A stretch of 64,000 bases of DNA from Pipra filicauda (GCF_003945595.2 NW_024104532.1:9867372-9931371); one strand, 5' to 3'. Shown: positions 1-12,590, counted from the first letter of the stretch. Made by a program: numbers and translations. Notes: generated from the letters alone by a model not told the origin.

Positions 1-490
1 GCTCCTTTAGGCACCAGAAGGGGCTCTGAGGTCTCCCTGGAGCCTTCTCTTCTCCAGGTGAACCCCCCCCAGCTCTCCCAGCCTGGCTCCAGAGCAGAGG
101 GGCTTTGGCTCTTGGAGCATCTCCATGGCCTCCTCTGGACTCTCTCCAGCAGCTCCACATCCTTGTGCTGTTGTTCCTCAGGGCTGGAGGCAGCTCTGCA
201 GGGGGATCTCACCTGAGGGGGCAGAGGGGCAGAATCCCCCCCTCCCCTGCTGCCCACGCTGTGGGATCAGCCCAGGGCACGTGGCTGGGCCAAATTGAGC
301 TTCTCATCCACCAGCACCCCCAGGTCCTTCTCCTCAGGGCTGCTTTCAATCCCTTCTCTGTCCAGCCTGTGTTTGTGCTTGGGACTGCCCCGAGCCAGGT
401 ACAGGACCTTGCACTTGGCTGTCTTGGACTTCACGAGGTTCACACAGACCCACCTCTCTGTCCAGGTCCCTCTGGATGGCACATGTTTGT
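1..490 (-). mobile_element. CR1 LINE fragment, left part cut by window edge
   Basis: Read on the minus strand this translates to the CR1 ORF2 segment just downstream of the reverse transcriptase catalytic core. It includes the stretches CEPREVQ-like, KCKVLYLARGSPKH and EKDLGVLVDEKLN, which recur in avian CR1 copies. The order of motifs fixes the minus orientation. Frames are interrupted, so it is a dead copy. It lies in the CYSTM1 intron and continues left of the window. Confidence 0.85.
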
Positions 491-3400
491 TTTACACACC
501 TTTATTAACGTGTGCAAAATAAAGTCAGGGCTGTAACTTCGTGTTTGTCTGCAAAAGCTTTTTCTTGATTCTCCTTCTGTTAAACACCCTTCACCCCCCC
601 CTCCTTTGCTCCTTTTTGGCCAGTCTGTCAAACTGGAACCTGATCTTTGTCCTGTGAAGTGTAAGAGAGCTTTCAATAAGGCTTTGTTTAGGGATCGACT
701 CCAGGAGTATCTGATTTAAATGGATGTCCCTAAAAAAGCTAAATTTTGAAAATCTGTTCCACTAGTGCTATATATCTGTTGGTGTGGCTGAACCTCTAAT
801 GTAAAAAATTGACGTCTGAATTTAATCAAGTCGTTGCAGTCTGCCTTGCTGGTCTGGCGTGATTTCATGTGGCTTGTCAGTTCCTGTGGTGTTTCCAAAC
901 ACTTATCTGGGAAGAGCTGCTGTGTGGATGCTTTCCTTCCAGAGCAGATGTTTTGCTCTCCTAGATGACTTTGCTTAATTTAATGAATTAAGCTACTCCA
1001 AGTAGTAAATCAGTATTTCTGAACCAAACGTAAGTCCACATTGAAAACTAGGAGGTTTGCTGTACTTTAGATTTTATGCTTTACATAAAAATTGTGGTTA
1101 TACATTAAGACTTAGTGGTGGTGGCCGTGTGACTCCCTTGTGTTACAGCACTGTGGGAGGGTGAGATCACATCAACTGGTGTTCCTTGGTCCCTTCTCCC
1201 AGAGGGGTTGGAGTCCAGTGTGTCCAAGCTGGCACCCCTCAGGGTCACCCCAGCTACCTCAACTCTGCAGGGCAGGAAAGGCCTCAAAGCTTATGTTTCT
1301 TCTCCAGGGGAAGGAGCAGTGAGCTGGAGAGCCTGGGTGACTTGCTGAGGTGGCACAGAAGACCTCATGGCCATGGGTTTGGGTTTTGGTTTTGTTTTTT
1401 GGGTATCTGGCTTTTGGGCTTGCCCAGGTTACCTATACCAAGGTCTCCACAGAAACCCCACTTCTTACCACTTACAGGGGCTGACAACTGACTTGACTGT
1501 TGTTTGTTGGAAGTAAACAGCTTGACCTTTACCTTTAGTGCTGATAATTTGTATGCTGAGCCTGAGGGACGTTATCCTTAAGGGTGTCTGATTCAGCCTC
1601 CTCGCGCTGTGAATGACGTGCTGATCTCTGTCTGCACTTTTCCTGCTGTCCATCCACACAAAGTCCATCCAGGCATGAGTTCCTGGAATGCAGCAGACAT
1701 ACCACACAGTGCTTTCTGTGGGTAGAGGGAACCCTCCTGCACCAGAACAACACCAGGAAACACACAGCTTTAGGAGCACAGCGTAAGGACCAGCACCTTC
1801 CTGAGCAGCAGGGCTTGCTTAGGAGGAAGAAAATCTCTCATTCCACGAAGTATCTCCTTTCCTCACCAGTATTTTCATTATTTGTTATCAGCTGGCATAA
1901 GGAAACCGCAGCAACTGCTGACTGGTCAGCTGGTACTTTCTTGTCTGTGTAAATTTTAGAGGTGAAGTGTGACTCTGCTGATAATGACACTCTTTAAAAA
2001 GAAGTGGAAGGAGCCAAAGTCCAAAGTGACACACTAATTCTGAAAGCACCAGCTGATGTTAGCAATCCATCCAGCTTCACTTCTCCCCCCTGCCCTCCTT
2101 ATTGATATGTACCAGTGTAATGGATGAGGCTGCTCCCTGCTGTGCCAAAGGGAGCCAGGCTCTGTCAGCAGGCACTGAGGGCAAACAGAGCTCAGTATTG
2201 CATCTGACCTGTTGGACACACAGGGTGGAAATCTTATTTCTGGAGGTTGATTACTTGTAGCAAAGCCGGCTGCGATAAGAGTAATAGTCACAGTGATGCT
2301 GTCTGCCTCCTAATGTTTGGCCAGCTGCAAGAATAAACAGGTCACCTAGATACAGTCATTGCCTGCTGCCAGAGGGGTGGATTTTTCCTCTTTACCTGTC
2401 TCAGTGTGGAAAGGAGGGGATCCAGATCACTCTGATTAGGCTCTCTGGTGCCTTTCAGTGGTTACCCCTTCACATCTCCAGCCCTGCTCAGCTGAGCCTT
2501 CCCCAGCAGAAGTTAATGTGGAGGGCAGCAGGAGCAGTTCCAGCAGGATTTCTCTCTTGTCTGTTGACCCTTTCCATAGCAGTCTGTTGGAGCATTTAGT
2601 TTAACTGTTCCTGTACCTTCAGGACCTGTAACTTCAAATGCTGGAGTCCTGCCCAAAAAAAATTGGTCTCACTTGGCAGTTGTCCTCTTCTTCTCTGCTT
2701 CTCATTCTGTAGAGTGCCTTAAAACCCAGCATTCTCTCTCCTGCAGGATTGCTGTATCATCCCTCCCTCTGTCCCTGGCTGCACAAACAGCGGGGGCTGT
2801 TGGCTGGCAAACAGTGCAGTTCTAGGGCTGATGTCTCACCTCACCTTCGCTGCTTTTCACCCCCGGGGAGGGGGTAATCTGATAAAACACTGGTGCAAAG
2901 AAAATTATTCCCAGTTCAGGTCCGGTGTCTGAAAACATGCTGCAGACAAACTGGCCTGAGGAGGCCGAGGCTGGCTCCATTGGGGGCTGAATTTAACGAA
3001 CCTGCTGTTCCAGACAGGCCTCATCAGCTGGGCTCCAGGCTGGGTGAGGAGCAAACCCTGCACAGTCTTTTCCAGGCACTGCACAGCCTGTGGTGCTCGA
3101 GCCCTGGGACTGTGCAAGGAGAGTCTTTTTGCCCTGCTCACTGTGGCATGTCCCCCTTGCTTCAATACTGGACTTTGTCCCTCCTTCTGTCTGGCACCCA
3201 GAAAACTCTTGCAAAATCCTTAGGTCTGTGCTGTGTAAATGCCTCCAAGCCAGGTCTTGTTTAACTCTAGGACTGATGCTGGTTTTCAGTGTAAGCATTG
3301 CCTCAGGCTGAGGACTGTGCTGTTCTTAGCCCTGCAGTTGATTAGGTTGAAAACATCTCCTTGCTTTAACAGTAAATTAAGATTTTACTGATTTTAAAAA

Positions 3401-6400
3401 AATGTTAGAGGAAGCTCTCAAATTCTGTAGTTTTGGGAGATGTCTCTCTTCTGTCGTAGTCCAAAGGAAAGCTGAAGAGTCTGAAGCCTGAATTATTATA
3501 CTTCTGAGCTGAAGGGAAGCTTGTTCCTCATATGACATGTTTCCTGTGAACTTTCTAACCTCTGTGCTGGGGTTTACAGTGCTCTGGAGAGCTGGCTGGC
3601 ATCCTGCAGGGACCTGAGTGAGTACTCACTACAGAAGGTGTGCTGATGTCCTGTAAGGAGTGCCTGTAGCTCTGCTTTTTAGAGACCTCGAATCCTGCCT
3701 GAGCCCATCAACACTCCATAAATGCTCATTGGAATGACTTCCATTGTCTCAGGGATCTCTTAATACCATCCCTGTGTACTCAGGAGAGGAAACTCAACCC
3801 CTTTCCAGCTCTGAGCTCAGCTGAAAGAAAATCATCTGCACAGTTGCTGCCGAGTCCTGTCCCGTGCATTGTGTGAGAGGGGAACAACGTCAGCCAGCGC
3901 AGCATTGGCTCTGGAAAGTGCCCTCTTGGCACAGCTGCACAGCGATTTCCCCGAAATGTGGGGCTTATTCAGCTCCCTGAAGGCTGAAACAGCTCTCCAG
4001 GGTGACTGTAAGAGCCGCTCAGACTTACGGGAATGGAAAGGCAGGAATTTTCTTAACCTGCTGGACATCAGCGTGCGGCCACGGAGGAGGGCAGGTCCAA
4101 TACCAGTGTGGGTAGTTGTAGATCAGTTGTTTCTGCTCGAGCCAGGCTGAAATCAGGGCTGGGTCAGCAGCAGCTGTCTGGTGGCAGAGGGGATTTGCAG
4201 GTGGAGCTGTCTGTGCTCGCTGGCAGTTTGCTCTCGTGACACTTGGTTTCTGCTCGGGAGGCTCTGGCAGTAGCAGTTTGGTTTTGGAGCTGGGGGTTGT
4301 GAAACTTGCTTTGAGAGCCTTGGAAGATTTTTTTCTTGAAAGTGGGCTATTGTATTTCCATCTGGCTGTGGTATCTGTTTCAGGAGTGTGCTAAGGTATT
4401 TCCTGAAATCTGAGTGTGGTGTTGGTGGAGACTGTGAGCACAGTGAAAGCCTCTGGGCAGGAAGGAGTTGGGGGGCCAAGAAATTACAGGCCTGAAGCTG
4501 TTAAGCATGAGCAAATACCCCCAGAGAGGAGAAAGAACAATTAAATGCCTTCCTTGCCAAGAGAATTGGATCTCATCTGTGCCCAGGCTGTGCCTGGAGT
4601 TCTAATGGGCAAGGGAGGAGGCCTGGGGCGGATAAAACTTTAGTCCCTGTTCCCAGCCCTGCAGTGTCTTCTTCTGCACGTGCTGGCTGTGTGTGGGGTT
4701 TACTCTAGGAGATGTGGCTGTCTGGGAGGTCAGGGCTTAGAGTTCCTTCCTCCTGCAGCGCTGGGCTGCAAACCCAGAGAGTGCCCCTGGAAGAGGGGCT
4801 CGAGGACACTTGATTTCCTGTCACTGCTGCATCCCTTGGGTGCACTTGTGCTGGCTTTCCTTTCTCTGGCCTCCATCCTGGACAAAAGGGCTTTCCAAGG
4901 GCTTGTGTCGATGGTGTTGTTTTAAGCAGTTTTAAGCAAGACTTGCTGGCTGGCTGGAGAAGTGAAAACAAAGCTCTCAGTACAGAAGTGGTTTGTGATA
5001 AAACCTCCTTAAGTGACAAGTGGGAAAAGGCTTATGGGTCCCTCCTCTGCTGTGTGCTCCCTCCCAGACGAGCCTGTGGTGTTAAGTAATGCTTCTGCCC
5101 AGCTGTTACCATGGCAAACAGCCACTCAGATACCACGGGAAGGGTTTTTGGTCTGCAGTGGCAGTGGTTGGTAACTCCTTTGCTGCTGCCTCCTCTCATG
5201 TGCTCCAGACCCTGGGATGGGATGGGCTGGGCTGGGATGGGCTGGCTCTGGCATCAAAGCCCTTGTGCTGCAATCCTTATAGACCCAGTGAAGCACTGCA
5301 GTAAAGGGGCACTGCAGTTTAAGGTCATAATTTTAGTTTATACCAAACCAGGTGAAAAGCACAGCTCATTCCTTTCCCTCATGGAGCTAATGATTAACAT
5401 ATCAATTAGGCATGAGAAGAAACAAAATGTGTATGCTTAAGATAAAGCAGACTGTACATGAAATGAGAAGGTATTGTAGTATTTGTTTTAAAAACAAAGT
5501 GGGAGTTATTTGCACTGGATTGTGCAGGCCAGTGCTGTGTGATTACAGGGAGTGCTACCATTTCGGGGTGATTCATTGTGGTCTAGGCTCTTTAAGACTG
5601 ATTAGAAGGTGCGAGGGTGTTCTCAGCTTATACCCTCTCCCATCCTGTTTTAGAAAAAAAGCAATGGAAGCATCAAAACTTGAGGCTAGAACTGAGTGCT
5701 GTCTCAGAGTGCCTCTGAGAGAAATCGCCCCCGTTTTGCATCTTTGGGACCACCAGGTCCAAAGGGTTATTGGGATTCTGCTCATAGTGGTGAGGACCCT
5801 GTGTGCCTGGAGATGGTTGGAGTGCCTGGCCTTGGGCAAAAGAGAGGTACAGAGCAGCTGATGGAGTCCCCAGTACAGCTCCCCACAGCAAACTGGGTGT
5901 CTTTAGCTTGGAGGCACTCGGGCTTCTGACAAGAATCACACAAAATCTGCAGTTCCCTTCGCTGGCAGATTTTGGATGGGGTTTTGTTGGCAAAGCTGTT
6001 CCAGTAGGAAACCTGATCTCTGTCAGTGGAATCCTGCTGGTTACAGCGAGTTGGGAAGCCGTGGGGTGACTTGCATCAGTAACATGCAGTGCAAGACTTC
6101 CCAACAGAATGATTTTAGGAGGTTTGGGGTGCTGTTACGCTGTCCTTTCATGTGCTGTTGACAGAGGATCCCCTGTGTTTATAAAGCACTCCTGCACGGG
6201 CTGAGGGACTGTGTGAAGGTGCTGCCACGTGCTCTTGATGTCCTTGGGTACTTGTGTCGCTGTGTTGGTGCTCTGAAGCCAACATTCAGGTGCAGTGTCC
6301 AAAATGAGCAGGTTGGTGTAGGATGTCTCCAGCCGAGTGAGAGGCTGGGCTGGGAGCAGTTCATCCAACCTGCCTTGGAGCTGGTTTTTACTCTGTGCAC

Positions 6401-7488
6401 TCTGGTAGCTGTAGGTGAACAGGGGACCACCCTTCACCTGCTCTGCTCCCTTCCTCTCCTCTCCTCTGCAAGCCCCACACCCAAGGGGTTGAAGAGAAAA
6501 GCTCTTCAGTATTAATTCTCTATAACTATGGTTAAAGTCTCTCTGGCAATTGGAGTGGGACATGCAGCTCCTGAAGCATTGATGAGGCTTCAGAGAAAGC
6601 TTTATTAAACACAAATTGAGAGGGATGTGTGGTTGTTTCTATTCAGAGTCTTGCCCAGATGCTCTCCAGGTCTGAAAGCTTCCAGTGGTTGATGGTGTGT
6701 GCTCTCAGAGCACAGCAGTAGTTGCTCCAGCTCCCCCTCGAGACTTGCTCTGTCTGAAGAGGAGCTCTGCTCTGGAAGGCAGAGACTTGTATTTCAGGTG
6801 TTGTCTTTGAGGCATTCCTTGAACTTGAGAGGTGAGTGGGTTGGGTAAAGTACAACAGCCCCTCTCCATGGAGAAAAACACAGCTTTTTTGCAGATGCTT
6901 GTGCCACAACGTGCTGCTGGTTTAAATGACTTCCAGCTTTTAGCAGAAGAGAGGGAATGAACACAATCTCTTTTCAGTGCTGTTCCACTGTTTCTGACAG
7001 AAAGGCACATCCCAAACTTACGGTGAGTCCTGGGAAGGCGTTGACACGGCTGCTGTCCCCTGCCCTGTCCCAGTCTTGCCCCCAGCTGTGCCTGTGCCTT
7101 GGCCAGCTCAGGGCAGCCTTTTCCAGCACAAGCCACAGCAGAGGTGCTGGAGGGCTGGCAGGGCAGGGGGGGATGCCCGTGGATGCTGTGACCCACTTGT
7201 GCAGAGAGGCAGCGTCCAACACGAGTCAGCTGAGCCGCCGTGGTGAGAGCACCCGGCTCCCACTGCACAGCCCTGAGCCTGGAAAAGCCATTTCCTTTAA
7301 TATTTCAGCAAGTGTTTCATAACAGCACTTTGTACACGCCTTGAACATGCTTTGTCGGCATGTCCCTGACATTTGACTGTAGCTTAAAACTTCTAATGGA
7401 TTAATCATAAATACTTCAGGCAAATGCTCTGGTGTGCCTGCAGTCCTGGACAGCTGATGGTAACTGGCACAGGGCAGCCTCCCTTCTG

Positions 7489-7750
7489 CTGTGTGGGTCT
7501 GGATGTCTCTGGGCAGTGGGACCCTTGGTTTTGGGTATGGCTGTGTGGGTCTGGATGTCTCTGGGCAGTGGGACCCTTGGTTTTGGGTATGGCTGTGTGG
7601 GTCTGGATGTCTCTGGGCACTGGGACCCTCAGTTTTGGACAGGGCTGTGTGGGTCTGGATGTCTCTGGGCACTGGGACCCTCAGTTTTGGACAGGGCTGT
7701 GTGGGTCTGGATGTCTCTGGGCACTGGGACCTTCGGTTTTGGACATGGCA
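7489..7750. repeat. 52-bp minisatellite, five copies
   Basis: The motif GTGTGGGTCTGGATGTCTCT recurs exactly every 52 bases, starting at 7491, 7543, 7595, 7647 and 7699. The first two copies end in a CCTTGGTTTTGGGTATGG variant and the last three in CTCAGTTTTGGACAGGG or a close relative. Because 52 is not a multiple of three, each copy shifts frame, and this is what creates the overlapping glycine/tryptophan-rich open frames here. It lies inside the CYSTM1 intron. Confidence 0.95.
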
Positions 7751-9022
7751 GTGCTCTGGCAGCAACAATGCAACTTCCTATGGCTCAGAGGTGGGACAGC
7801 TTGAACAGCACCTGGCAGCCAGCTGGAAGCCAGGGCTGCCTCAGGGCTCCAGCACAGGGATGTCACCATCTTGCACAGGGCTCTCAGAGCATTTGGGGTG
7901 TGTTTTCCCTCCACTCTTTGTAACAGGACCTTCTCAGAGCAAACAAAGGCACTAAAGAGCTGCTTGTTCAGAGCTCCTGGATCCACCAGGGAAAAAAAAA
8001 AGCCCAGGCTGAGCCCCTGGGTCACCTCCCCATGGAGAACAGGCAGTGGGGCTGTGCCTGCACAGCAGATGCCCCCTCTGTTATTCCCGTTGGTGAAAGG
8101 GAGACTGCCTGGGGCTGGGGCACAGGCTGGACCCGAGGGCAGACATTTGGGGGTACTGGGCTGTCCCTCTCTCTTCCCCACCTGGTGCTGTCAGGGTTTT
8201 GGCAACGTGTGAGCTGGAGGGTCATTGTGCCCATGGCTCTGCAGAGCTGGAGCAGTGACAGGGAATGGTTTCCTGAGCACAAAGCAGGCCTGTGGGAGGG
8301 CCAGGCTGATGCCGTGAGCTGTCTCCTGCCACCACCATGTGTGCAGGTTGGACTCCTGTGTGAGGGCACGTTTTCCATGCAGACCACAACAAACAGACCC
8401 AAGGAAGTTGTCAGGAAGGCAAATCACCTGCCTGCCCTCAGATTGCCACAACTCTAGGTGTGAAAGCCCAGGCTCAGTGAGGAGGAACCAAAGGTGAACT
8501 GCTCCTCTGTCCAGAATGGGCCTCAGGGCCTGGCACAAAGAGCAGGCAGCACACTGGCCTCAGGTAGGAGACCCTGCTGAGAGAGCTCCATCCAAACCTG
8601 GAGCTCCCTCCTGTGTGCTCAGGTAGCTGGCAGAGTGCAGGAAATCCCAGTGGACTGCTGGGAGCCTCCGGGCAGCCCTCGGGGGCAGAGCTGGGGTGGT
8701 GTCTGTCCATGAGGTGACACCCAGGGCGTTTGGGCACTCACCCCTTGGCCAGCGGGGTGTCCCAGCACCGCCACCTCCTGAGCTGTGCCTCAGGTGCAGG
8801 AGGGGCAGAGCTGGAGCAAGGGCTGGTCATCCAGGGGGAGAGGCAGCTGTGTGTGTGTGGCAGGGCTGGAGCAGAGTCAGGCACCAGCTCCTCCCTCCAG
8901 TCCAGACACATTTGCAGCTGGGGGAGGGTGGCACCTCCTGGGAGAACTCCGCGTGGCTCTTGTTCCTCTCCGTGGTTACCGTGTGACTGACCCGGCCCCT
9001 CTGTGCCCCTCTGTGCCCGCAG

Positions 9023-9129
9023 TGTACGTCGTGGAGGAGCGGCGGAGGGACGACACGGGCGAGAGCGCCTGCCTGACAGCCTGCTGGACCGCGCTGTGCT
9101 GCTGCTGCCTCTGGGACATGCTGACCTGA
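9023..9129 (+). CDS. CYSTM1: CYSTM1, terminal coding exon (cysteine-rich transmembrane module protein 1)
   Basis: This exon encodes the last 34 residues of CYSTM1, a small single-pass membrane protein of the CYSTM/CYSPD family (about 97 residues in human). The visible peptide runs from YVVEERRRDDTG through CLTACWTALCCCCLWDMLT to the stop. That C-terminal cysteine-rich membrane module is essentially identical to the mammalian protein as I know it, while the linker before it differs. The exon follows a GTGCCCGCAG acceptor and completes a split valine codon (G|TG). The TGA at 9127-9129 ends the frame. The rest of the protein, the proline-rich cytoplasmic part, must lie left of the window. CYSTM1 is convergent with PFDN1, as in human. 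Function in animals is poorly known; the plant and fungal relatives are linked to stress tolerance. Confidence 0.95.
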
Positions 9130-9490
9130 GCCGCCCGCCGCCCGCAGAGCGCTATGCAGCCTCCCCACTCCTGCCCCCCGACTTCTTCTTTCTGTTACTG
9201 TAATCAACTGCTCTGCTTTGCACAGCCAAGAGGTTCCCGTCTGTCCGTCCTAGCGCCTTGTCGGGGGTGGGGGGGTGCAACTCCTTTATTTTAGTAAAGG
9301 AAAAGGAGGAAAGGAGAAAAAAAAATCCCTTTTTAACATTTCTAAGACTTTTGTTGTAACTTTGAAGAATGTGCTGATGGTGTATTTCAGCCAAAGGCAT
9401 TCTGATGAAATGTATATTTACCAGTTGAGATTTTCCTAGCCCTAGAGACGAAGACATACGCAATAATTAAAGCCAACAGTTGATTTTCTT
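9130..9490 (+). other. CYSTM1: CYSTM1 3' UTR
   Basis: Sequence between the CYSTM1 stop and the expected cleavage site. It begins GC-rich and becomes A/T-rich after about 9290, with an A-rich stretch near 9297-9330. The end is inferred from the ATTAAA signal at 9466. Confidence 0.65.
9466..9471 (+). terminator. Polyadenylation signal ATTAAA for CYSTM1
   Basis: ATTAAA, the common variant hexamer, lies about 340 bases after the CYSTM1 stop in an A/T-rich context. A TG/T-rich stretch follows at 9480-9530. No AATAAA is seen nearby, so this is the best candidate. Confidence 0.65.
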
Positions 9491-11560
9491 CGCTAGGTCC
9501 CGGCTGTTTCAGTCAGTCTGTCTGTGCAGGGTCAGTGTCCCCTGGTGCTGTGTGTCCTCAGCCCCCCACGGGCACTGGCTCTGCAGGTGGGAGTCCTGGG
9601 TCTGGCACCTCCAACCCCCTCATCCCACACAGGGCAGCACAATTGGCTTTTCATCCCTCGGGGCTGAACGGGCACATCCCCTTCTGGGACCAGCGCCCTC
9701 TCCAGCAGCTCCTGGAGAAGCACAGGCTGAGCTGCTGCAGCTCTTGGGGAAGGACTGATCCCAAGCTGTGATCCATCATCCCCTGATGCAGAGCAGAGGC
9801 TTGCAGGGGGTAAATTAATGGATAAGAAGATACAAGGCCATGGATTAATTTAGTGCAGAAGATTTAGAGCTGAAGCTGTTCCATGGCACGCCTGGCCAGA
9901 AGAGGGATAAAAAGCTTTTGTCTGCAGAAAAGGGGGAAAACCTGCTACTGATCCCAGGGATTCGCATCCCGCTGCCCCCCCAGCCTTGGGACCAAACCTG
10001 ATGCACTCACCAGCTTTGCTTTGCAGTGCCTGGAGAATGCCCAGGGATCTTGGATCTGTTTGCAAAGGGCACTGCCCTCGCTGTCCCTCGGATGGCCCTG
10101 GTGCTCTGTGCACCTCAGCTCAGAGCTCAGCAGTGCAAGTTTGGGGCTCTGGTCTGGGGTTTGGGGTTGATGAGAGCCCCTGGCAGCTGCCTGCCCCAGG
10201 AGCCTTAATGCCCCTTGCCTGCCCCCCTGCTGCCCTAAGCTCAGCTCTGTGGCTGGGTTCCCAGAGCTCCCAGGAATGGGTGCTGTCACCTTCCCTGTCA
10301 CTGTCACCTCCCTGGCAGCTTGGCAGCTGCAGGGGCACAGGAGGGGAGTCCCTGGCTCACCCTCCTCTGTGGGTGGGAGGGAAGTGGAGTGTTTGGTTAC
10401 CCTGTGCCCATGGCCCTCCATGCCCCCTCCAGCCCTGTGCTCCCCCCCTAGACTGGTTTTGGCTCTTCCCAGCCAAGGGAATGGCTCTGTCCCTGCCAGG
10501 CCTGAGGGAGCCTCAGCCCTGCACACTCCCCTCAGCTCCTTGCCCTGTCTTGGGTGCAGCAGGAGCTGCTCCCAGCAGGGGAGGGGGTGAGGACTCGGTT
10601 TTCCTGCTCTGGCACCTGTCCCAGACACCAACCAAGTGGCTGCAGCAGCACTCTGGGTGCCACAGTGCCCGTCCTTGGGGACAGGCAGGGCACGTCACAT
10701 CTCCCATGCTCCAGCAGCAAGGGCCACCCCAGGTCCCAGCACACCAGCTGCCTGGGCTCCCCAGTGGGCCTGGGCACCCCTTCCCCATCCCAGTGCCATG
10801 GCAGGGCAGTGGGTGCAGCTCTGGCAGCCTCTGCAGCGGGGAGTCTCTGGCCACTGCACCAGACAGGGGCTGACCCACCTGGCCAGGCCTACGCCCTGCA
10901 ACCCAAATGGGGACAACCTGGCCCAGGGCCCACCTGTTTGCCCACCCCAGCACCTGGAAGAGACACCAGGACACACAGAAGCCGAGGTTGGGAAGCGGCA
11001 GATGTGGCTGCTCACAGTGGGCGATGGGATGAAGCAGGTCTGCACACACACAGGAGCTCAGAGTCCCCCTGGGAAGGGAGCCCACCCACAGCCCAGCCAG
11101 GGGTCTCCCAGCCCCACCAGCCCCTCACAGGCCCACCCCCAGCCCTGGCAGAGCCCATGGGCACATGCAGGCGGGAACCCAGCCAAGATGCCTTGTCCAG
11201 GGCCTTTCCCAGGCCTGTCCCCACAGAGCTGCAGCCCCGTGTCCAGCCTACAACCCATCCCGGGGCAGCCCCCAGATCACCTTTGGGGTTACAGGGCTGA
11301 TACCTGGGAGTGGGACACTTACTTGGATGCGAACTGTTTGGGATTGCACAGGACTTGTTATGGGATGCTTCAGGGAGGCCCCGAAGGTGCAGGTGATTTT
11401 TAGAGGAAGTGTGGGAAAGCAGTGAGGTGTGGGGCCCAGCAGGGTGTTGGTGACCCCCTGGTCATTGCTCTTGTGCAGCACCTGATCCCCCCGGTCTGTC
11501 TGAGCTTATCGAATTCCTCCTAAACACTCTCCCGCATGGGTCTCCCTCCCTGCCCGTGTG
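9491..11560. other. Intergenic, between convergent CYSTM1 and PFDN1
   Basis: GC-rich sequence with several open frames on both strands but no recognisable protein family, splice pattern or repeat. The long open frame near 9986-10873 is rich in Pro, Ser, Gly, Ala and Leu and has overlapping open frames on the other strand. This is the usual picture of stop-poor GC-rich noncoding DNA. Confidence 0.6.
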
Positions 11561-11885
11561 TCTGCAGGGTGTGAGAGCACCGGGGGGGGGAGCGGCCCCG
11601 TGTCCGTGGGGCAGCCGTGGGATCACCGGCGGAGGCGACACGGGACCCGCTGGTGACACAGCTGGTGGTTTGGGAACCCGGGGGCAGCGAAAGGCCGCCC
11701 GAGAGTGTGGCAGCACCCGCGTGCCCGTGGGATGAGAGCACGGGGGTCGGCACAGGACCGGGAAACTCCTGCCCGGCTCCAAGATCCCGGGAGGAGCGGG
11801 CGGGGGCCGGGCCGGTGCAGTTCCCGCAGGGGCCACACGGTGGCGATGTCCCCTCGCGCCGGGGCGTGAGGAGCGACCGGGACAG
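11560..11885. other. CpG-rich patch (intergenic CpG island candidate)
   Basis: This stretch has a high density of CG dinucleotides and many CCCGG/CCGGG, GCGGC and CGGGG words, unlike the CpG-poor flanks. It lies between the 3' ends of two genes and so is not at a known promoter. It runs directly into the tandem repeat that starts at about 11876. Confidence 0.6.
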
Positions 11886-12590
11886 AGGGAATGGCCGGGA
11901 GACAGGGAATGGCCTGGGACACTGGGAATGACACGGGACAGAGGGAATGGCCGGGAGAGAGGGAATGGCCGGGAGAGAGGGAATGACACGGGACAGCGGG
12001 AATGTCCGGGAGAGAGGGAATGACACGGGAGAGAGGGAATAACACGGGACAGCGGGAATGGCCTGGGACACTGGGAATGACACGGGACAGCGGGAATGGC
12101 CTGGGACACTGGGAATGACACGGGAGAGAGGGAATGGCCTGGGACACTGGGAATGACACGGGAGAGAGGGAATGACATGGGACAGCGGGAATGGTCGGGA
12201 GAGAGGGAATGACAAGGGACAGCAGGAATGGCCTGGGACACTGGGAATGACACGGGAGAGAGGGAATGACACGGGACAGCGGGAATGGCCTTGGACACTG
12301 GGAATGACACGGGACAGTGGGAATGGCATGGGACAGTGGGAATGATCAGGACAGCAGGAATGACCTGGGAGAGAGGGAAAGGCACGGGAGAGCAGGAATG
12401 ACTGGGACAGCAGGAATGACACGGGAGAGTGGGAATGGCCCGGGAGAGTGGGAATGACCCAGGAGAGAGGGAATGGCCCAGGACAGTGGGAATGGCCTGA
12501 GACAGCAGGAATGACCGGGACAGCTGGACCGGCCCAGGAGAATTGGAATGGCCCAGGACAGCAGAAATGGCCCGGGACAGTGGGAATGAC
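11876..12590. repeat. 18-19-bp minisatellite, about 38 degenerate copies
   Basis: Repeated GGGAATG-containing units of 18-19 bases, alternating between GGGAATGACACGGGACAGC-like, GGGAATGGCCTGGGACACT-like and GGGAATGGCCGGGAGAGA-like forms. Each unit resembles two half-units of 9-10 bases. Minus-strand translation gives an artefactual CHSLSPVSFPVS/FPLSRVIP repeat with no stop codons. That explains the very long open frames here, and I do not call a gene. Confidence 0.95.

Larger units (their letters stand above)
1..9022 (+). other. CYSTM1: Intron of CYSTM1 (3' portion)
   Basis: No coding exon is recognisable upstream of the CYSTM1 terminal exon. In particular the proline/tyrosine/glycine-rich exon expected from the family (PPYP, GYPYQ-type repeats) is not visible, so this stretch is read as one long intron. 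It holds a CR1 fragment at 1-490, a short GGGAT/GGGCT pentamer run near 5214-5245 and a 52-bp minisatellite at 7489-7750. The rest is unremarkable single-copy sequence with no frame I can assign. Confidence 0.6.

Noticed and set aside
1465..1779. Minus-strand frame of 104 codons in the CYSTM1 intron
   Set aside because: No family motif, no splice signals, ordinary intronic composition.
7489..7750. Possible CRISPR-like array of regularly spaced repeats
   Set aside because: Copies abut with no unique spacers, no palindromic repeats, and the host is a vertebrate.
7424..7955. Gly/Trp-rich plus-strand frames and complementary His/Thr/Pro-rich minus-strand frames
   Set aside because: Generated by the 52-bp repeat cycling through all three frames.
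9986..11403. Long plus-strand open frames in intergenic DNA
   Set aside because: Composition is that of GC-rich stop-poor sequence, with equally long frames on the opposite strand and no motifs.
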